A stretch of DNA of 64,000 nt from Callaeas wilsoni (GCA_013398955.1 VWPU01011636.1:26304-90303), one strand, 5' to 3'. Shown: positions 57,001 to 64,000, numbered from the stretch's first letter. Numbers and translations are program-made. The notes: a model not told the origin generated them from the sequence alone.

Positions 57001-58084
57001 GTTACAATCAAATTCTGTTCTTGTAGAGAAATCTGAATTTTAAATATATTGTGTGGCAATGGTTTTCTTTTTCAATGCAGAGAAAACTATACAGAGCAAA
57101 AAATACTGTGCATGCTTTCAGCCATTCATTAAACAATTTATTACAATAAGTCTCATTTGAATATGCAGCCCAGCTCCTTCTATTTTCCCTATATACTGAA
57201 GCTTTTACACACTCCTGAGAATTCCTGCTGTCCTTTAATAGTTTCCAGCTATTTCCAGAACTTGTTTCTAAATTTTCCTGTGTACATTCCTCTTCCTAGC
57301 AGAATTATTAAAGAGCAAGGGATAATAAAATAATCATTGCAATCTGAATTAATACCAAATTAAGACTCCTGTGCAAAGTGAACATGAGAAATCAAGAGTG
57401 AAGAACATAGAAACAACAGGTTTATTACAACCTCTTCACAGCAGTAAGTCTAACAGGGTAAATTTTAAGAGCTAATCGGAATTAAATAATTAAATTTTAA
57501 GAGTAATAAGAAATTAAGCAAATACCTGTCTGAAGCTCCCTGTAAAAGGTTTCCAAGAGAGTCAAATTCACACGTTTTCTCCCCATGCACAACAAAAAAC
57601 AGGGTACAGCCCTCTGGAGGAGATTCATCTGCTGCTATCTGCATAAAATATTTATAATAACACAGGTTGAGTGCTTGCCCTTAGAACAAGTGAAAATTAT
57701 AACAGTGTAGCTGTGCAGTAAACAGTATTATTTCCTACATTCCAAATGAGTACTTCTTCCATATTTATGACATAGTTTAAGTGCAAGGTGAAATTGCAAG
57801 ATGGAGAGTTAAGCCCTAACTGTAAGGCTAGTTGCAGGTACAGAAAGCAAGGCCTGCAATTGTAGGGGTTTTGGTTGAGGGGGTTTTTTTTGTCTTAGAC
57901 ATCACAAACATCTGTATTTATTAAATATCAAAAGACAAAATTACTCCAGATGAACAAGGAAGACGTTTTACAGTATTACTTAAATAAAGCACATCCTAAT
58001 GTGAGACAACTCTCAATGAATTATATGATAATCTGAGATTAAAAAAGAGCAGAGAACGCAATGAACTTTCATTTATGGGTTCTA

Positions 58085-58116
<32 letters not shown>

Positions 58117-61100
58117 CTACACATATATATGGATTACTATCTTCAAGTAAGTTCAGCTGAGCAACAGGAACAGCAGCAGCATCACAAGTACCAATGGAGC
58201 CACAGAGATGGTCCTCATAAAAACCTTTGCACCAATTCTTAGTGCAGCAGGCACAAAGATATGGAGACATGTCAAAATGCCAATTCTTTAGTCTACCCTA
58301 GACAAAAATTCAGCACCTCATGAAATTTGTATATACATCCACTCTGCAGCTCAGGTGTACAGAGCAGTTAACTAGTTCAGGTTTTTTATACTCTCAAATG
58401 TTTCTTTCCACAGCTCACTCCTTCCTGAGCCTCGGTAAAATGCTCTGCACATCATCTGAGCATTTCCTGTACTAACCTGTTGAAAAGCTTGGACTGCTGC
58501 AGAATAAGAGCGTAAAGACAAGGAGAATTTCAGCAAATTCTGCTGCAAAGGTGACAGAGTCTGGCAGGCCACTTTCAGCATTTCCTGGTAAGAAGAATAA
58601 TCACTGCCTGCAAAGTCAAAGTACAAGCAGTTATCTTTCTATCCCACAGCCTCTTTGAAGAGAAGCTTCTCATCTTAGTGTAATTTATATCAACAGAAGC
58701 CCATGACATTAATTCTAAATATGCACACGACCATTCCTCCTCCCTTTTCATTCCAGCCAATTCTACAGAAGGATGAGAGTGAACTTCAATAGAGATCCAG
58801 GACAGTACACTTGAATACACTCTTGAGGACCTCAGCATTGGCTGGGGAGGAGGGAAACAGTTCAGAGCTCCCATTTAATTTCAGCTTTGAAACAGTAACA
58901 CAGAGAAAAGGCATTTAAAATATTTCATAGTTCAGGTTGAAAAAGAATCTGGCAAGCAAAATGTTTCAGACTCATCCGCTACAGCTTTTGTCAAATGGAT
59001 ATCCAAAAGCCTTGAGCACATTACAGCAAAAAATATTACTGAAATTAGGATTTTAGAAGTCAAATGAGGACTACCACAATGGAAGACAAAACATTGTGGT
59101 GTATTTTTCAACTATCAAACAGCATCAAGAAAAAGACTATAAAAACTTACCATCATGCTCAGCTGTCTTAATATTCTCACTGGCTTCAACAAAATTCCAG
59201 AATTTTTCTTGACCTTCTTCTGATAAAAATTCACTAAGTAAGATAAGAAGAGTGAGCTAGATCCACAAATTTTCTCTCAAGTTACAAATCTAATACCTTG
59301 AAATGCTTTACAGAAAATTAGCACCTGCCACCTACATCAGAAAACTGTGTTACTAGAAAAAGCACTCCAGGAAAGCTAAAAACAAACAAACATAAACAAA
59401 TAATAGCTGCAGACCGGGACAAGCACACAGTACATGAAAGCAGCTTGTAAGGCACCTACTGATCCTTTAAATGTCACTAACAGGCAGAAGTGTCCATCCT
59501 GGTAGCTCTCCTCCCTAATGCGTTTCTTTCCTATCTCTCTTTTATGAGAAACACACATTTTTGTTTATTTAGCTGAAACAAAATTACAATTACTAGATTA
59601 CTGTAATTATGAGCTTTGGTGGAGGTCTTCTGTCTGCCTGTTCTTAAACAAGCAAAAGGAGAAGTCACAGCTTCCAATCATGTTATAATTCCCATATATT
59701 AACCACATAATTGAGTACGGATACAAGGTTAGACAATGAAATTTATTCTCTAAACACTGCTAAGCACAAACACTGTATCATGGGCACACATGTAACATGC
59801 TTGCTATGCTAAAGGATGCTACCACACAAGATGTGGAGCTCTCCTCCTCGTAGCTCTCCTCCCTAATGCGTTTCTTTCCTAGCTCTCTTTTATGAGAAAC
59901 ACACAATTTTGTTTATTTAGCTGAAACAAAATTACAATTACTAGATTACTGTAATTATGAGCTTTGGTGGGCTTTGGTGGAGGTTTTCTGTCTGCTTGTT
60001 CTTAAACAAGCAAAAGGAGAAGTCACAGCTTCGAATCGTGTTATCATTCCCATATATTAACCACATAATTGAGAACGGATACAAGGTTAGACAATGAAAT
60101 TTATTCTCTAAACACTGCTAAGCACAAACACTGTATCATGGGCACACATGTAACATGCTTGCTATGCTAAAGGATGCTACCACACAGGATGTGGAGCCCG
60201 CTCGCTGCCACAGTAACTTGTGTGTTCCAGTCCAAGGGTAACAAATTGCAGGGCTGGGCTCAGAACAGAGGCCAGCGGCAGTGATTTTACACTGCAGTGC
60301 TGCATCATGCTGCAGTTCATCCCAGGTGAACAATCCTTCCCGACCCAAAGTCTTTGAATATAATGGATCGAGTCTTTGGCACATTATTTTGATTATTTGC
60401 TTGCTGTTTCACACTCTTAGGTTGAGTTTCTCCCCAGCAGTCTCACAGTGTCAGGGTATTTAAATCCTGGCTTTGACACCTGTGCTTTGCATTTTACTGC
60501 TTAAGGAATTTTCAGTCTTCAGCTTCTCCACAGAAGGTTACAGAAAAGTAATTTCACCTAGGACACACCCGTCCTCTGAATGAAAGCCATGCTCATGTGA
60601 ATGAAACCCAGCAATGCTCAACTATTTTCATGTGAAACAATCTGCAGCAAAACAAACAAAATTCCACATTTGGCAATACCCTTAAGTGATACAAAATTAA
60701 GCACACCCAAACTTAAAATTCTAGAAGTCCTACTGACATCTCCAAACCAAAACATGACAAAATTAAACAGTGGGGGATTTCAGAAGTGCTAAGCAGACTG
60801 GCAGTGAAAAGAGAGCACTTCACCTTCTTTTTACACAACATCTTATCAAAAAATAAAAAAAGTCCTTAATACCATAGAAGAAATGTTCCCAGTGTGAGTT
60901 GCACAACTCTTACCAAAGCAATTGACTTTAATCAAGGCACAACTCCCATGAACAAAGTTAAACTCAAGCTTTACTGAGCTAAATATACACGAGCAGCAGA
61001 CGTGTACCAAAACCTACAAAACCTACAACACTGAAGTAAAATACATTCTACATTCAGCTATGGAATCTTATAAGACCATGCTAAACTCCTCTATAACTTC

Positions 61101-61495
61101 ATCAGGCAAAAAACACCAGCTGTGTAATTGTTTATGGTTATTAATGCTTGCTGTAATGCACGATGAAAGAATTTATCACACAAAAAACCTACTACTGTCT
61201 CCTCTAAAATACTCCTCCCTTCTCCCCATGCACAGCAGTGATCACGTTCCCATGTCATTACTGTTAGTAGTGACCAGACACCAAAGTGCCACATAACAAA
61301 GAGAACACTTTACTTTATCCTCTAAGCATATTTTGATTTGACAATGGAAAAAAAATCACAATGCACTTACCTTGTTTCAAGGAGTAAAGGAGTTGAAGAC
61401 CACTTTGTAGTCAGAGATGTTGTCACAGCCTTAGAACCTGCTTTTACAAGTGAAGAGCTGAACCAGATTCCAAGAACTGCAATAAGTATTCCCAT
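24020..61495 (-). CDS. UGGT1: UGGT1, UDP-glucose:glycoprotein glucosyltransferase 1 (spliced, 40 coding exons; whole-gene entry)
   Basis: This ER-lumen folding sensor transfers glucose from UDP-glucose to Man9GlcNAc2 on misfolded glycoproteins, sending them back to calnexin/calreticulin. I joined 40 exons by hand. They total 4596 nt, keep one frame across 39 GT-AG introns, and encode 1531 residues. Order: signal peptide (about 1-18), four thioredoxin-like domains (about 20-900), beta-sandwich region (about 900-1190), GT24 transferase (about 1225-1510), and a C-terminal HVEL. Catalytic-domain landmarks are VDADQ (D1336, D1338) and DQD (1430-1432), the latter matching human D1452/D1454 by my alignment. 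UGGT1 rather than UGGT2 is indicated by CNNPMTKEP and [12 protein letters not shown] near the end. The human protein is 1555 residues; the difference is mostly the missing N-terminal piece encoded by exon 1, which I could not place. Exon numbers below follow the 41-exon human layout. Per-exon entries give coordinates. Confidence 0.97.
24480..24639 (-). CDS. UGGT1: UGGT1 exon 40
   Basis: Residues 1471-1523 plus one base. It begins [20 protein letters not shown] and ends KMPGQHTH. The conserved part stops after FQKEKE, and the tail diverges from mammals. Acceptor gtttgcag, donor CATG|GTAATC. Without splicing here, the frame would run on into unrelated sequence. Confidence 0.95.
24948..25064 (-). 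CDS. UGGT1: UGGT1 exon 39
   Basis: Residues 1432-1470. It encodes [20 protein letters not shown] and then [20 protein letters not shown]1432 completes DQD (human D1454 by alignment). Acceptor gcacaacag, donor GTGAGT. Confidence 0.97.
25293..25407 (-). CDS. UGGT1: UGGT1 exon 38
   Basis: Residues 1393-1431. It encodes [20 protein letters not shown] and then [12 protein letters not shown]. It supplies D1430-Q1431 of the catalytic DQD motif, whose second Asp is the first residue of exon 39. Acceptor ctccatgcag, donor GTGTGT. Confidence 0.97.
25901..26061 (-). CDS. UGGT1: UGGT1 exon 37
   Basis: Residues 1340-1392 plus a split Ser1393. It encodes [20 protein letters not shown] and then [18 protein letters not shown], part of the GT24 active-site wall. 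Acceptor cccttcag, donor GTACTG. The 1.2-kb intron before it (26062-27247) has no other recognised feature. Confidence 0.96.
27248..27430 (-). CDS. UGGT1: UGGT1 exon 36: catalytic DxD motif
   Basis: Residues 1279-1339. It includes [20 protein letters not shown] and ends [10 protein letters not shown]1336 and D1338 form the DxD-type motif expected to hold the metal and UDP-glucose in this GT-A fold. Acceptor cctctgcag, donor GTAACA. Confidence 0.97.
28002..28086 (-). CDS. UGGT1: UGGT1 exon 35
   Basis: Residues 1250-1278. It encodes [20 protein letters not shown] and then NYLSPTFK, invariant GT24 sequence. Acceptor ttttgatag; the donor GTTTGT is weak. The splice frame is fixed by both neighbours. 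Confidence 0.95.
28638..28742 (-). CDS. UGGT1: UGGT1 exon 34: GT24 domain begins
   Basis: Residues 1215-1249 plus a split Arg1250. It encodes [16 protein letters not shown], the first strand and helix of the GT24 glycosyltransferase fold, after an acidic KQDKDD linker. Acceptor cctttcag, donor GTGAGT. Confidence 0.95.
29221..29309 (-). CDS. UGGT1: UGGT1 exon 33
   Basis: Residues 1186-1214 plus a split Trp1215. It encodes [20 protein letters not shown]1205-E-S matches the sequon at human Asn1228. This is the linker leading into the transferase domain. Acceptor gctttgcag, donor GTAAAA. Confidence 0.94.
30337..30421 (-). CDS. UGGT1: UGGT1 exon 32
   Basis: Residues 1157-1185. It encodes [20 protein letters not shown] and then KSKIIKVK. 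Acceptor gttttcag, donor GTGAGT. The next intron (29310-30336) shows nothing notable beyond AT-rich sequence. Confidence 0.95.
30768..30853 (-). CDS. UGGT1: UGGT1 exon 31
   Basis: Residues 1129-1156 plus a split Ser1157. It encodes [20 protein letters not shown] and then SEDIYRIY. Acceptor ctttacag, donor GTAGGT. Confidence 0.95.
32517..32675 (-). CDS. UGGT1: UGGT1 exon 30
   Basis: Residues 1076-1128. It encodes [20 protein letters not shown], then [20 protein letters not shown]. Acceptor tccttgcag, donor GTAAGC. It is nearly identical to mammalian UGGT1 in the beta-sandwich module. Confidence 0.96.
33170..33312. repeat. A/C-only low-complexity tract
   Basis: About 140 bases almost wholly of A and C (runs such as aaaaaccaaacaaaaaaccc) in UGGT1 intron 29. 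It yields spurious Lys/Asn-rich and Phe/Trp-rich reading frames. Confidence 0.92.
33860..34398 (+). mobile_element. Possible endogenous retrovirus LTR fragment (boundaries uncertain)
   Basis: Near 34316 there is a TATA-like gtataataag, then aaataaagg about 25 bases on, then about 50 bases ending gtttttgtcccgca. This is the promoter / poly(A) / U5 arrangement of a compact LTR, in plus orientation and so antisense to UGGT1. I could not find a matching 5' end or a target-site duplication. It lies in intron 29. Confidence 0.35.
34687..34726. repeat. 20-bp exact tandem duplication
   Basis: Two exact copies of a 20-base unit (tccacactctatgtttattg followed by the same again), in UGGT1 intron 29. 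Confidence 0.9.
34823..35012 (-). CDS. UGGT1: UGGT1 exon 29
   Basis: Residues 1012-1075. It encodes [20 protein letters not shown], then [18 protein letters not shown]. This is part of the beta-sandwich module before the catalytic domain. Acceptor aatttcag, donor GTAAGA. Confidence 0.96.
35476..35555 (-). CDS. UGGT1: UGGT1 exon 28
   Basis: Residues 986-1011 plus a split Ser1012. It encodes [20 protein letters not shown], matching human. Acceptor tactttag, donor GTAAGC next to a C-run and a CT-repeat in the intron. Confidence 0.95.
36015..36117 (-). CDS. UGGT1: UGGT1 exon 27
   Basis: Residues 951-985. It encodes [20 protein letters not shown] and then [15 protein letters not shown] chose the acceptor ctgtttag at 36118; a second AG five bases inside would break the frame set by exon 26. 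Donor GTATGT. Confidence 0.95.
36446..36541 (-). CDS. UGGT1: UGGT1 exon 26
   Basis: Residues 919-950 plus a split Ser951. It encodes [20 protein letters not shown] and then [10 protein letters not shown]. Acceptor cttttcag, donor GTATAG. Confidence 0.94.
37880..38010 (-). CDS. UGGT1: UGGT1 exon 25
   Basis: Residues 876-918 plus a split Leu919. It encodes [20 protein letters not shown] and then [14 protein letters not shown]. Acceptor tttggtag, donor GTAAGT. The introns on both sides (38011-38963 and 36542-37879) are AT-rich with no recognised element. Confidence 0.95.
38964..39095 (-). CDS. UGGT1: UGGT1 exon 24
   Basis: Residues 832-875. It encodes [20 protein letters not shown] and then RAVISNGR, nearly invariant in UGGT1. 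Acceptor cttttag, donor GTGAGA. Confidence 0.95.
39701..39907 (-). CDS. UGGT1: UGGT1 exon 23, the largest exon
   Basis: Residues 763-831, 207 nt. It encodes [20 protein letters not shown], preceded by MINNPSED and followed by [11 protein letters not shown]. Acceptor aaacacag, donor GTAGGC. This lies in the fourth thioredoxin-like region. Confidence 0.95.
40520..40614 (-). CDS. UGGT1: UGGT1 exon 22
   Basis: Residues 731-762. It encodes [20 protein letters not shown] and then [11 protein letters not shown]. The acceptor aattgcag lies just below a long A-run on the plus strand (T-run on the coding strand). Donor GTAGGT. Confidence 0.95.
40623..40645. repeat. Poly(A) run
   Basis: A long A-run on the plus strand, which is the pyrimidine side of the exon 22 acceptor on the gene strand. 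Confidence 0.8.
41171..41194 (-). CDS. UGGT1: UGGT1 exon 21, a 24-nt microexon
   Basis: Only 24 nt long. It completes Gly723, encodes MSSKEIY, and leaves one base for Asp731. The peptide matches human GMSSKEIYD. Acceptor ttgaccag, donor GTAACT. It is 24 = 3 x 8 nt, so skipping keeps the frame. Both flanking introns (40615-41170 and 41195-42528) show no other coding exon. Confidence 0.9.
42529..42627 (-). CDS. UGGT1: UGGT1 exon 20
   Basis: Residues 690-722 plus one base. It encodes [20 protein letters not shown] and then [12 protein letters not shown]. Acceptor ttcctcag, donor GTAACA. Confidence 0.95.
43335..43455 (-). CDS. UGGT1: UGGT1 exon 19
   Basis: Residues 650-689 plus one base. It encodes [20 protein letters not shown] and then REYLDLTGM. 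Acceptor tccttcag. The donor is A|GTAAGG; the leftover A joins AT of exon 20 to give Asn690. Confidence 0.94.
43649..43813 (-). CDS. UGGT1: UGGT1 exon 18
   Basis: Residues 595-649. It encodes [20 protein letters not shown] and then [17 protein letters not shown]. Acceptor gtctttag, donor GTGGGT. This is the third thioredoxin-like region of the sensor arc. Confidence 0.96.
44166..44886. repeat. 181-bp tandem repeat, four copies, UGGT1 intron 17
   Basis: Copies start at 44166, 44347, 44528 and 44709 with gca(c/g)tgatagctgtaatg. Each holds two T-runs and ends near caccgtcactgacagaaacc. Copies 1-3 are very similar; copy 4 has more changes. The T-runs generate spurious short reading frames. Confidence 0.95.
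45756..45887 (-). CDS. UGGT1: UGGT1 exon 17
   Basis: Residues 551-594. It encodes [20 protein letters not shown] and then [13 protein letters not shown]. Acceptor tctttcag, donor GTAAGA. The following 1.9-kb intron carries a 181-bp repeat in four copies. Confidence 0.95.
46794..46929 (-). CDS. UGGT1: UGGT1 exon 16
   Basis: Residues 505-550. It encodes [20 protein letters not shown] and then [10 protein letters not shown]. Asp513 stands where human UGGT1 has the Asn of an NDS glycosylation sequon. Acceptor cattgcag lies only 24 bases from a 143-bp tandem repeat. Donor GTAAGT. Confidence 0.95.
46954..47382. repeat. 143-bp tandem repeat, three copies, UGGT1 intron 15
   Basis: Copies begin at 46954, 47097 and 47240 with catcaatcta. 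Each carries cttacacacag, a gagca(c/g)agcggccagg core and ataatctgtaacaagt. Near-identical copies imply recent expansion. The array starts 24 bases from the exon 16 acceptor. Confidence 0.95.
47622..47707 (-). CDS. UGGT1: UGGT1 exon 15
   Basis: Residues 477-504 plus a split Arg505. It encodes [20 protein letters not shown] and then NHIPL. Acceptor gtatacag, donor GTAATT. The 1.1-kb intron before it (47708-48837) shows nothing notable. Confidence 0.94.
48838..48957 (-). CDS. UGGT1: UGGT1 exon 14
   Basis: Residues 437-476. It encodes [20 protein letters not shown] and then [16 protein letters not shown], nearly identical to human. Acceptor ctttttcttag, donor GTAAGT. Confidence 0.95.
49229..49379 (-). 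CDS. UGGT1: UGGT1 exon 13
   Basis: Residues 386-436. It contains [20 protein letters not shown] and then [11 protein letters not shown]. Acceptor ccttgcag, donor GTGAGT after the TCA Ser codon. Confidence 0.95.
49611..49652. repeat. Compound (TA)n(CA)n(TACA)n microsatellite
   Basis: A TA run passes into a CA run and then TACA units, in UGGT1 intron 12 (49380-50078). Confidence 0.93.
50079..50170 (-). CDS. UGGT1: UGGT1 exon 12
   Basis: Residues 356-385 plus a split Ser386. It encodes [20 protein letters not shown] and then DLDTQDIF. This lies in the second thioredoxin-like region. Acceptor cttttcag, donor GTAGGA. Confidence 0.95.
51727..51787 (-). CDS. UGGT1: UGGT1 exon 11
   Basis: Residues 335-355. 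This short exon encodes [20 protein letters not shown]. Acceptor tttttgtag, donor GTAATG. The 1.1-kb intron before it (51788-52888) shows no repeat or extra exon. Confidence 0.94.
52889..52988 (-). CDS. UGGT1: UGGT1 exon 10
   Basis: Residues 302-334 plus a split Arg335. It encodes [13 protein letters not shown] and then [13 protein letters not shown], matching human. Acceptor acttctaag, donor GTAACT. Confidence 0.94.
53744..53844 (-). CDS. UGGT1: UGGT1 exon 9
   Basis: Residues 268-301 plus one base. It encodes [20 protein letters not shown] and then VWQLQ, a signature stretch shared with human UGGT1. Acceptor ccttttag, donor GTAATC. Confidence 0.95.
54043..54121 (-). CDS. UGGT1: UGGT1 exon 8, with conserved N-glycan sequon
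   Basis: Residues 242-267 plus a split Arg268. It encodes [21 protein letters not shown]246-A-T is an N-glycosylation sequon at the position of human Asn269. Acceptor gtttatag, donor GTAAAA. Confidence 0.94.
54715..54811 (-). CDS. UGGT1: UGGT1 exon 7
   Basis: Residues 210-241 plus a split Gly242. It encodes [20 protein letters not shown], nearly identical to the mammalian sequence. Acceptor ccttacag, donor GTGAAT. The 1.3-kb intron before it is plain AT-rich DNA. Confidence 0.95.
56120..56294 (-). CDS. UGGT1: UGGT1 exon 6
   Basis: Residues 151-209. It begins [20 protein letters not shown] and ends RHYMA, a close match to human RPKPLLFKGDHRYPSSNPES. This is the end of the first thioredoxin-like domain. 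Acceptor cctcttag, donor GTAAGT. Confidence 0.95.
57526..57638 (-). CDS. UGGT1: UGGT1 exon 5
   Basis: Residues 114-150 plus a split Arg151. It encodes [20 protein letters not shown] and then KTCEFDSL. The two cysteines (EGC and KTC) match human positions. Acceptor ttatgcag, donor GTATTT. Confidence 0.94.
58090..58131. repeat. (AT)n microsatellite
   Basis: An uninterrupted AT run of about 27 bases, then a short interruption and a second ATATAT stretch, in UGGT1 intron 4. Confidence 0.95.
58477..58607 (-). CDS. UGGT1: UGGT1 exon 4
   Basis: Residues 70-113. It contains [20 protein letters not shown], a strongly conserved helical stretch of the first thioredoxin-like domain. Acceptor ctttgcag; the donor GTTAGT is slightly weak. 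Confidence 0.95.
59151..59233 (-). CDS. UGGT1: UGGT1 exon 3
   Basis: Residues 42-69 plus a split Gly70. It encodes [20 protein letters not shown], matching the first thioredoxin-like domain of UGGT1. Acceptor cttacttag, donor GTAAGT. It is preceded by a 2.1-kb intron holding a 348-bp tandem duplication. Confidence 0.94.
59502..60197. repeat. 348-bp tandem duplication in UGGT1 intron 2
   Basis: Two head-to-tail copies, starting at 59502 and 59850 with gtagctctcctccctaatgc. They differ by a few substitutions; the second has an extra 10-base gggctttggt insertion. No coding potential is seen. Confidence 0.93.
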
Positions 61496-61506
61496 TTTAT
61501 AGAAGA
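61371..61506 (-). CDS. UGGT1: UGGT1 exon 2: start Met and signal peptide
   Basis: The acceptor tcattttcag is followed by TC TTC TAT AAA ATG, and the exon ends before GTAAGT. The Met at 61495 opens a hydrophobic signal sequence, [20 protein letters not shown], then TTSLTTKW as in mammals. Residues 1-41 plus a split Ser42. The 11 bases before ATG align with human VCYK, so mammalian-style translation may start in an upstream exon. I use this Met because it alone gives a complete signal peptide. Confidence 0.93.
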
Positions 61507-63399
61507 CTGAAAATGATGAAGGAAAATAATAAGTTTTGCGTTGTCTCTTCCTATAAATACAGGATCTTGCAGATCCAAATATATTGAGATGTATTTCAAG
61601 ATTTTAAGACTGCATTTAATGCAATACATTAATGAGATGGTCATCGTCTCACCTGGGCTTACAAAACCAGAAACACTGAAAACTTGAAGAAAGGCAAGGA
61701 ATTTACAATCTCACTCCTGAGATGCAACTAAACCTAAATCAATTCCAGCTTCCTCTGTGTTTATGCTTTCAAATAAGCTTGCTTCTGTTCCGGGACACCA
61801 ACACCACCTACTTCTTGCTTTAAGAAGTATTGCAAACTGCACGTATTTCAGATCAGGTGGAAAACAACCCGCTGTTCATTCAGTGGGAGGCAGTCCCACC
61901 TTGTGTTAGCACAGATCCAGCAGCTGTGGGCTCACCAGAGCCAGATGAGCCAGGCAAGGATGAGGTTCCCCAGTTAATCCTTTAGGATCTGCCGGGCACA
62001 GCAGACTCCTTCTTTGGGGAATGAAGAAACAAGTATTTGCTGCCTGCACTAAGCACCACCAAATGTAAAAGCTGAAAAACGAACGGAATAATGCAAACAG
62101 ACTCAAATGATACAACCTACTGTGAGAAATGAGCCCAAAAAAACCCAAAAATTATGCCGTTTCTTTATTGTCCTTCATGTGTATTTTCAAGCCTTTGTAT
62201 TCTCTGGCTGACACACCAAAACAAAGCCGAGTGGAATTTCCTTGCCCACAATTCTTAAGCTTACGGAGGACCTGAATTCTTCTGTTGGCTTTCCACTACA
62301 GTCTCCAAAAGTTCAAGCTTTTTTTGCCCCTCTCTGAGTATAGTATATTTATATTTACTAAACCCCCAATATGCACTCAGGTACCCTTTCCTTTCTTTAT
62401 CCTTTTTTTTCTGCATAACTCATTTTCCATGTCCCACCTACACCTGAAAAAACATCCTGCTCCAATTCTACATATATGACACCCAACAACCTTCCAGAAT
62501 CTGACTTCTGTCTCTTTTTTATTACAATCTCAGTGTAAAGAATACGGTTATATATCTGTAGCTCTAATCTACCTGTATAGACAAACAAACCATATCCTGC
62601 TCTGTTTAAAAGTTTACACCTCTCCGGCCAAACATTTCTCAGCAATAACTCGGACATTGTTCTTTCTCTGGGAATAAAACCAGAGTATGATATCCAAAGA
62701 GCAGCTTGCTCAGCTGCACACGACATTTGCTTCATGCCACACCTGGGAAGCAGACAGATGGCATCACAGAAGGGTCACAGCCATCCCTCCCTGTGTGCAG
62801 AGGGGGAAGCTCAGCCAATATTTGTGGAGTGAAACGCTGGCTTCTGCCAAGCGCAACAAAAAAACACAGTTCACAGCTCCTCCCAGAGACGGGTCCTTCT
62901 TATTCTCTGTGAATCATCACTGGAGTTTGGGATAGGTAAGTGAATATACTGAACAGCATTCTCACGACTAAAGCTCCTATGCTGCTCTCCTCTGTCTGCT
63001 TTCCCACTCTGGGAAAGACTGTAATAAAAGCCTTTTTTCTGTACCAAGTAGGAAAGAAACCAAAGGACACATCTGTCACCTGACACAGTTTAGCCAACTG
63101 AAAATCGGCAGATTAGAAATATCTACAAGCCCTCAATAATAAGAGCCATAAAACAAAGGAATGACGGGTATCTCAAGGAAAAATACACCGTGGAAAAAGA
63201 GGCAAGAGGCATGGATATGAACGTAAGCGACATTCAGCTCTGTGCCAGGTAGCAAGGCACAACCCGATCTGAATTATGACACTGCAAGGCGGATTTTTCA
63301 CACCTCGGTTGTAAATACTTTTCCTCTTTATTTTTCTTCCTATTACTCCGTTTAAAATACCTCCGGAAACTTGCACATCCAGCCTCGGGGAAAGGAATA
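61507..63399 (-). other. Probable UGGT1 intron 1
   Basis: AT-rich non-coding DNA between the exon 2 acceptor and the CpG island. I see no splice-bounded coding exon or recognisable repeat. Confidence 0.6.
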
Positions 63400-64000
63400 A
63401 ATGAGCCCACATTTGCAGTCAGTGCCCTCTGCCATGTCCTGCGAGGTCAGCGTGGTAGCGAGCGGGTGGAGCGCTGCGCCGCACGGACGGGCAGAGGAAA
63501 GCGAACTGCTGCCGGGACCGAGGGGCGAGTCCTGCTCCAGACACAGCGCTGAGGCACCCGAACCGGCACCGAGCATGGCAAAGATCACGGACAGCAGCGA
63601 GCACCGAGAGCTCGGACCGCTCTGTGCAAGCACGTCCTTTAAAGTGCTCACGCTGCCGCGCTACGGAAAGTGAAACTCAGCGATGGCGATTAACTGGTTA
63701 GCCCGTGGCCAGAAATCCCTGCTTCCAGCGCCCTGTCACTGAAGCGCTCAGCACCCGCACGGCAGCTCCGGGCCGCCCAGAGCTCAAAACACACATTAAA
63801 CCCGGGCCGGTAAGTCGGTGCGGGGCACTAAACCCGAGCACAGCCTCCGCCGCTCCACTCGTGCGCCCGCTGACCGCCGCACGGACGGACGGACGGACCG
63901 CCGCGGGGCGCGGAGGCCGCTGGAGAGACCCCTCCGGTGTCGGCCCCGCGGCGAGGCTCCCCTCCGCGGGGCTGCGGCGCCCGCCCCGGCCGCCCGCCGC
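63400..64000. promoter_or_regulatory. CpG island, probable UGGT1 promoter
   Basis: CpG becomes dense from about 63.44 kb to the window end, against AT-rich DNA just below. It contains GC-box-like runs (ggggcggg on the minus strand near 63980) and GGAC repeats near 63885-63900. Exon 2 has a strong acceptor before its Met, so exon 1 must lie upstream, most likely here. In mammals SAP130 is transcribed divergently from this side, so a shared promoter is possible, but no SAP130 exon is visible. Confidence 0.75.

Noticed and set aside
24020..61495. UGGT2 instead of UGGT1
   Set aside because: The tail of the catalytic domain ([21 protein letters not shown]) and many upstream stretches match UGGT1 rather than UGGT2 as I know them.
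1..64000. CRISPR array, tRNA/rRNA genes, bacterial or phage system
   Set aside because: No regular short repeat-spacer array or RNA gene was recognised; the tandem repeats have long units without spacers, and the window is vertebrate DNA.

Overview
This window is animal nuclear DNA, almost certainly from a bird and perhaps a songbird. The evidence is one large spliced vertebrate gene with short introns (40 coding exons in about 37 kb), AT-rich intergenic and intronic DNA, a CpG island, and LTR fragments of the kind seen in avian genomes. There is no operon structure, CRISPR array, tRNA or rRNA. The bird assignment rests on protein similarity recalled from memory plus gene compactness, not on a search.

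The only protein-coding gene I can support is UGGT1 (UDP-glucose:glycoprotein glucosyltransferase 1) on the minus strand. I rebuilt exons 2-41 by hand. From the first conserved Met (61495) to the stop codon (24020) the coding exons total 4596 nt. That is 1531 residues with every splice phase matching and GT-AG at every intron. The product is the ER folding sensor that re-glucosylates misfolded N-glycoproteins so that calnexin/calreticulin bind them again. The model carries a signal peptide, the thioredoxin-like and beta-sandwich sensor region, a GT24 catalytic domain (DAD at 1336-1338, DQD at 1430-1432) and a C-terminal HVEL retrieval-type signal on a separate 26-nt last coding exon.

Layout: 1-24 kb is intergenic or untranslated DNA with no convincing coding exon. 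It holds tandem duplications (2801-3068 and 19077-19200), an LTR-like element (13921-14673), a probable LTR fragment (about 11.53-11.79 kb) and plus-strand poly(A) signals. By eye the plus strand is T/G-rich over about 1-20 kb and A/C-rich over about 20-62 kb. This suggests a plus-strand transcript converging on UGGT1 and ending near 20.2 kb. 24.0-61.5 kb is UGGT1, with three intronic minisatellites (143 bp x3, 181 bp x4, 348 bp x2) and another LTR-like patch. 61.5-63.4 kb is probable intron 1. 63.4-64.0 kb is a CpG island, probably the UGGT1 promoter. In mammals SAP130 lies head-to-head on the far side, but no SAP130 exon is visible here.

Uncertain points: the position and coding content of exon 1, the UGGT1 poly(A) site, and the identity of any convergent plus-strand transcript.
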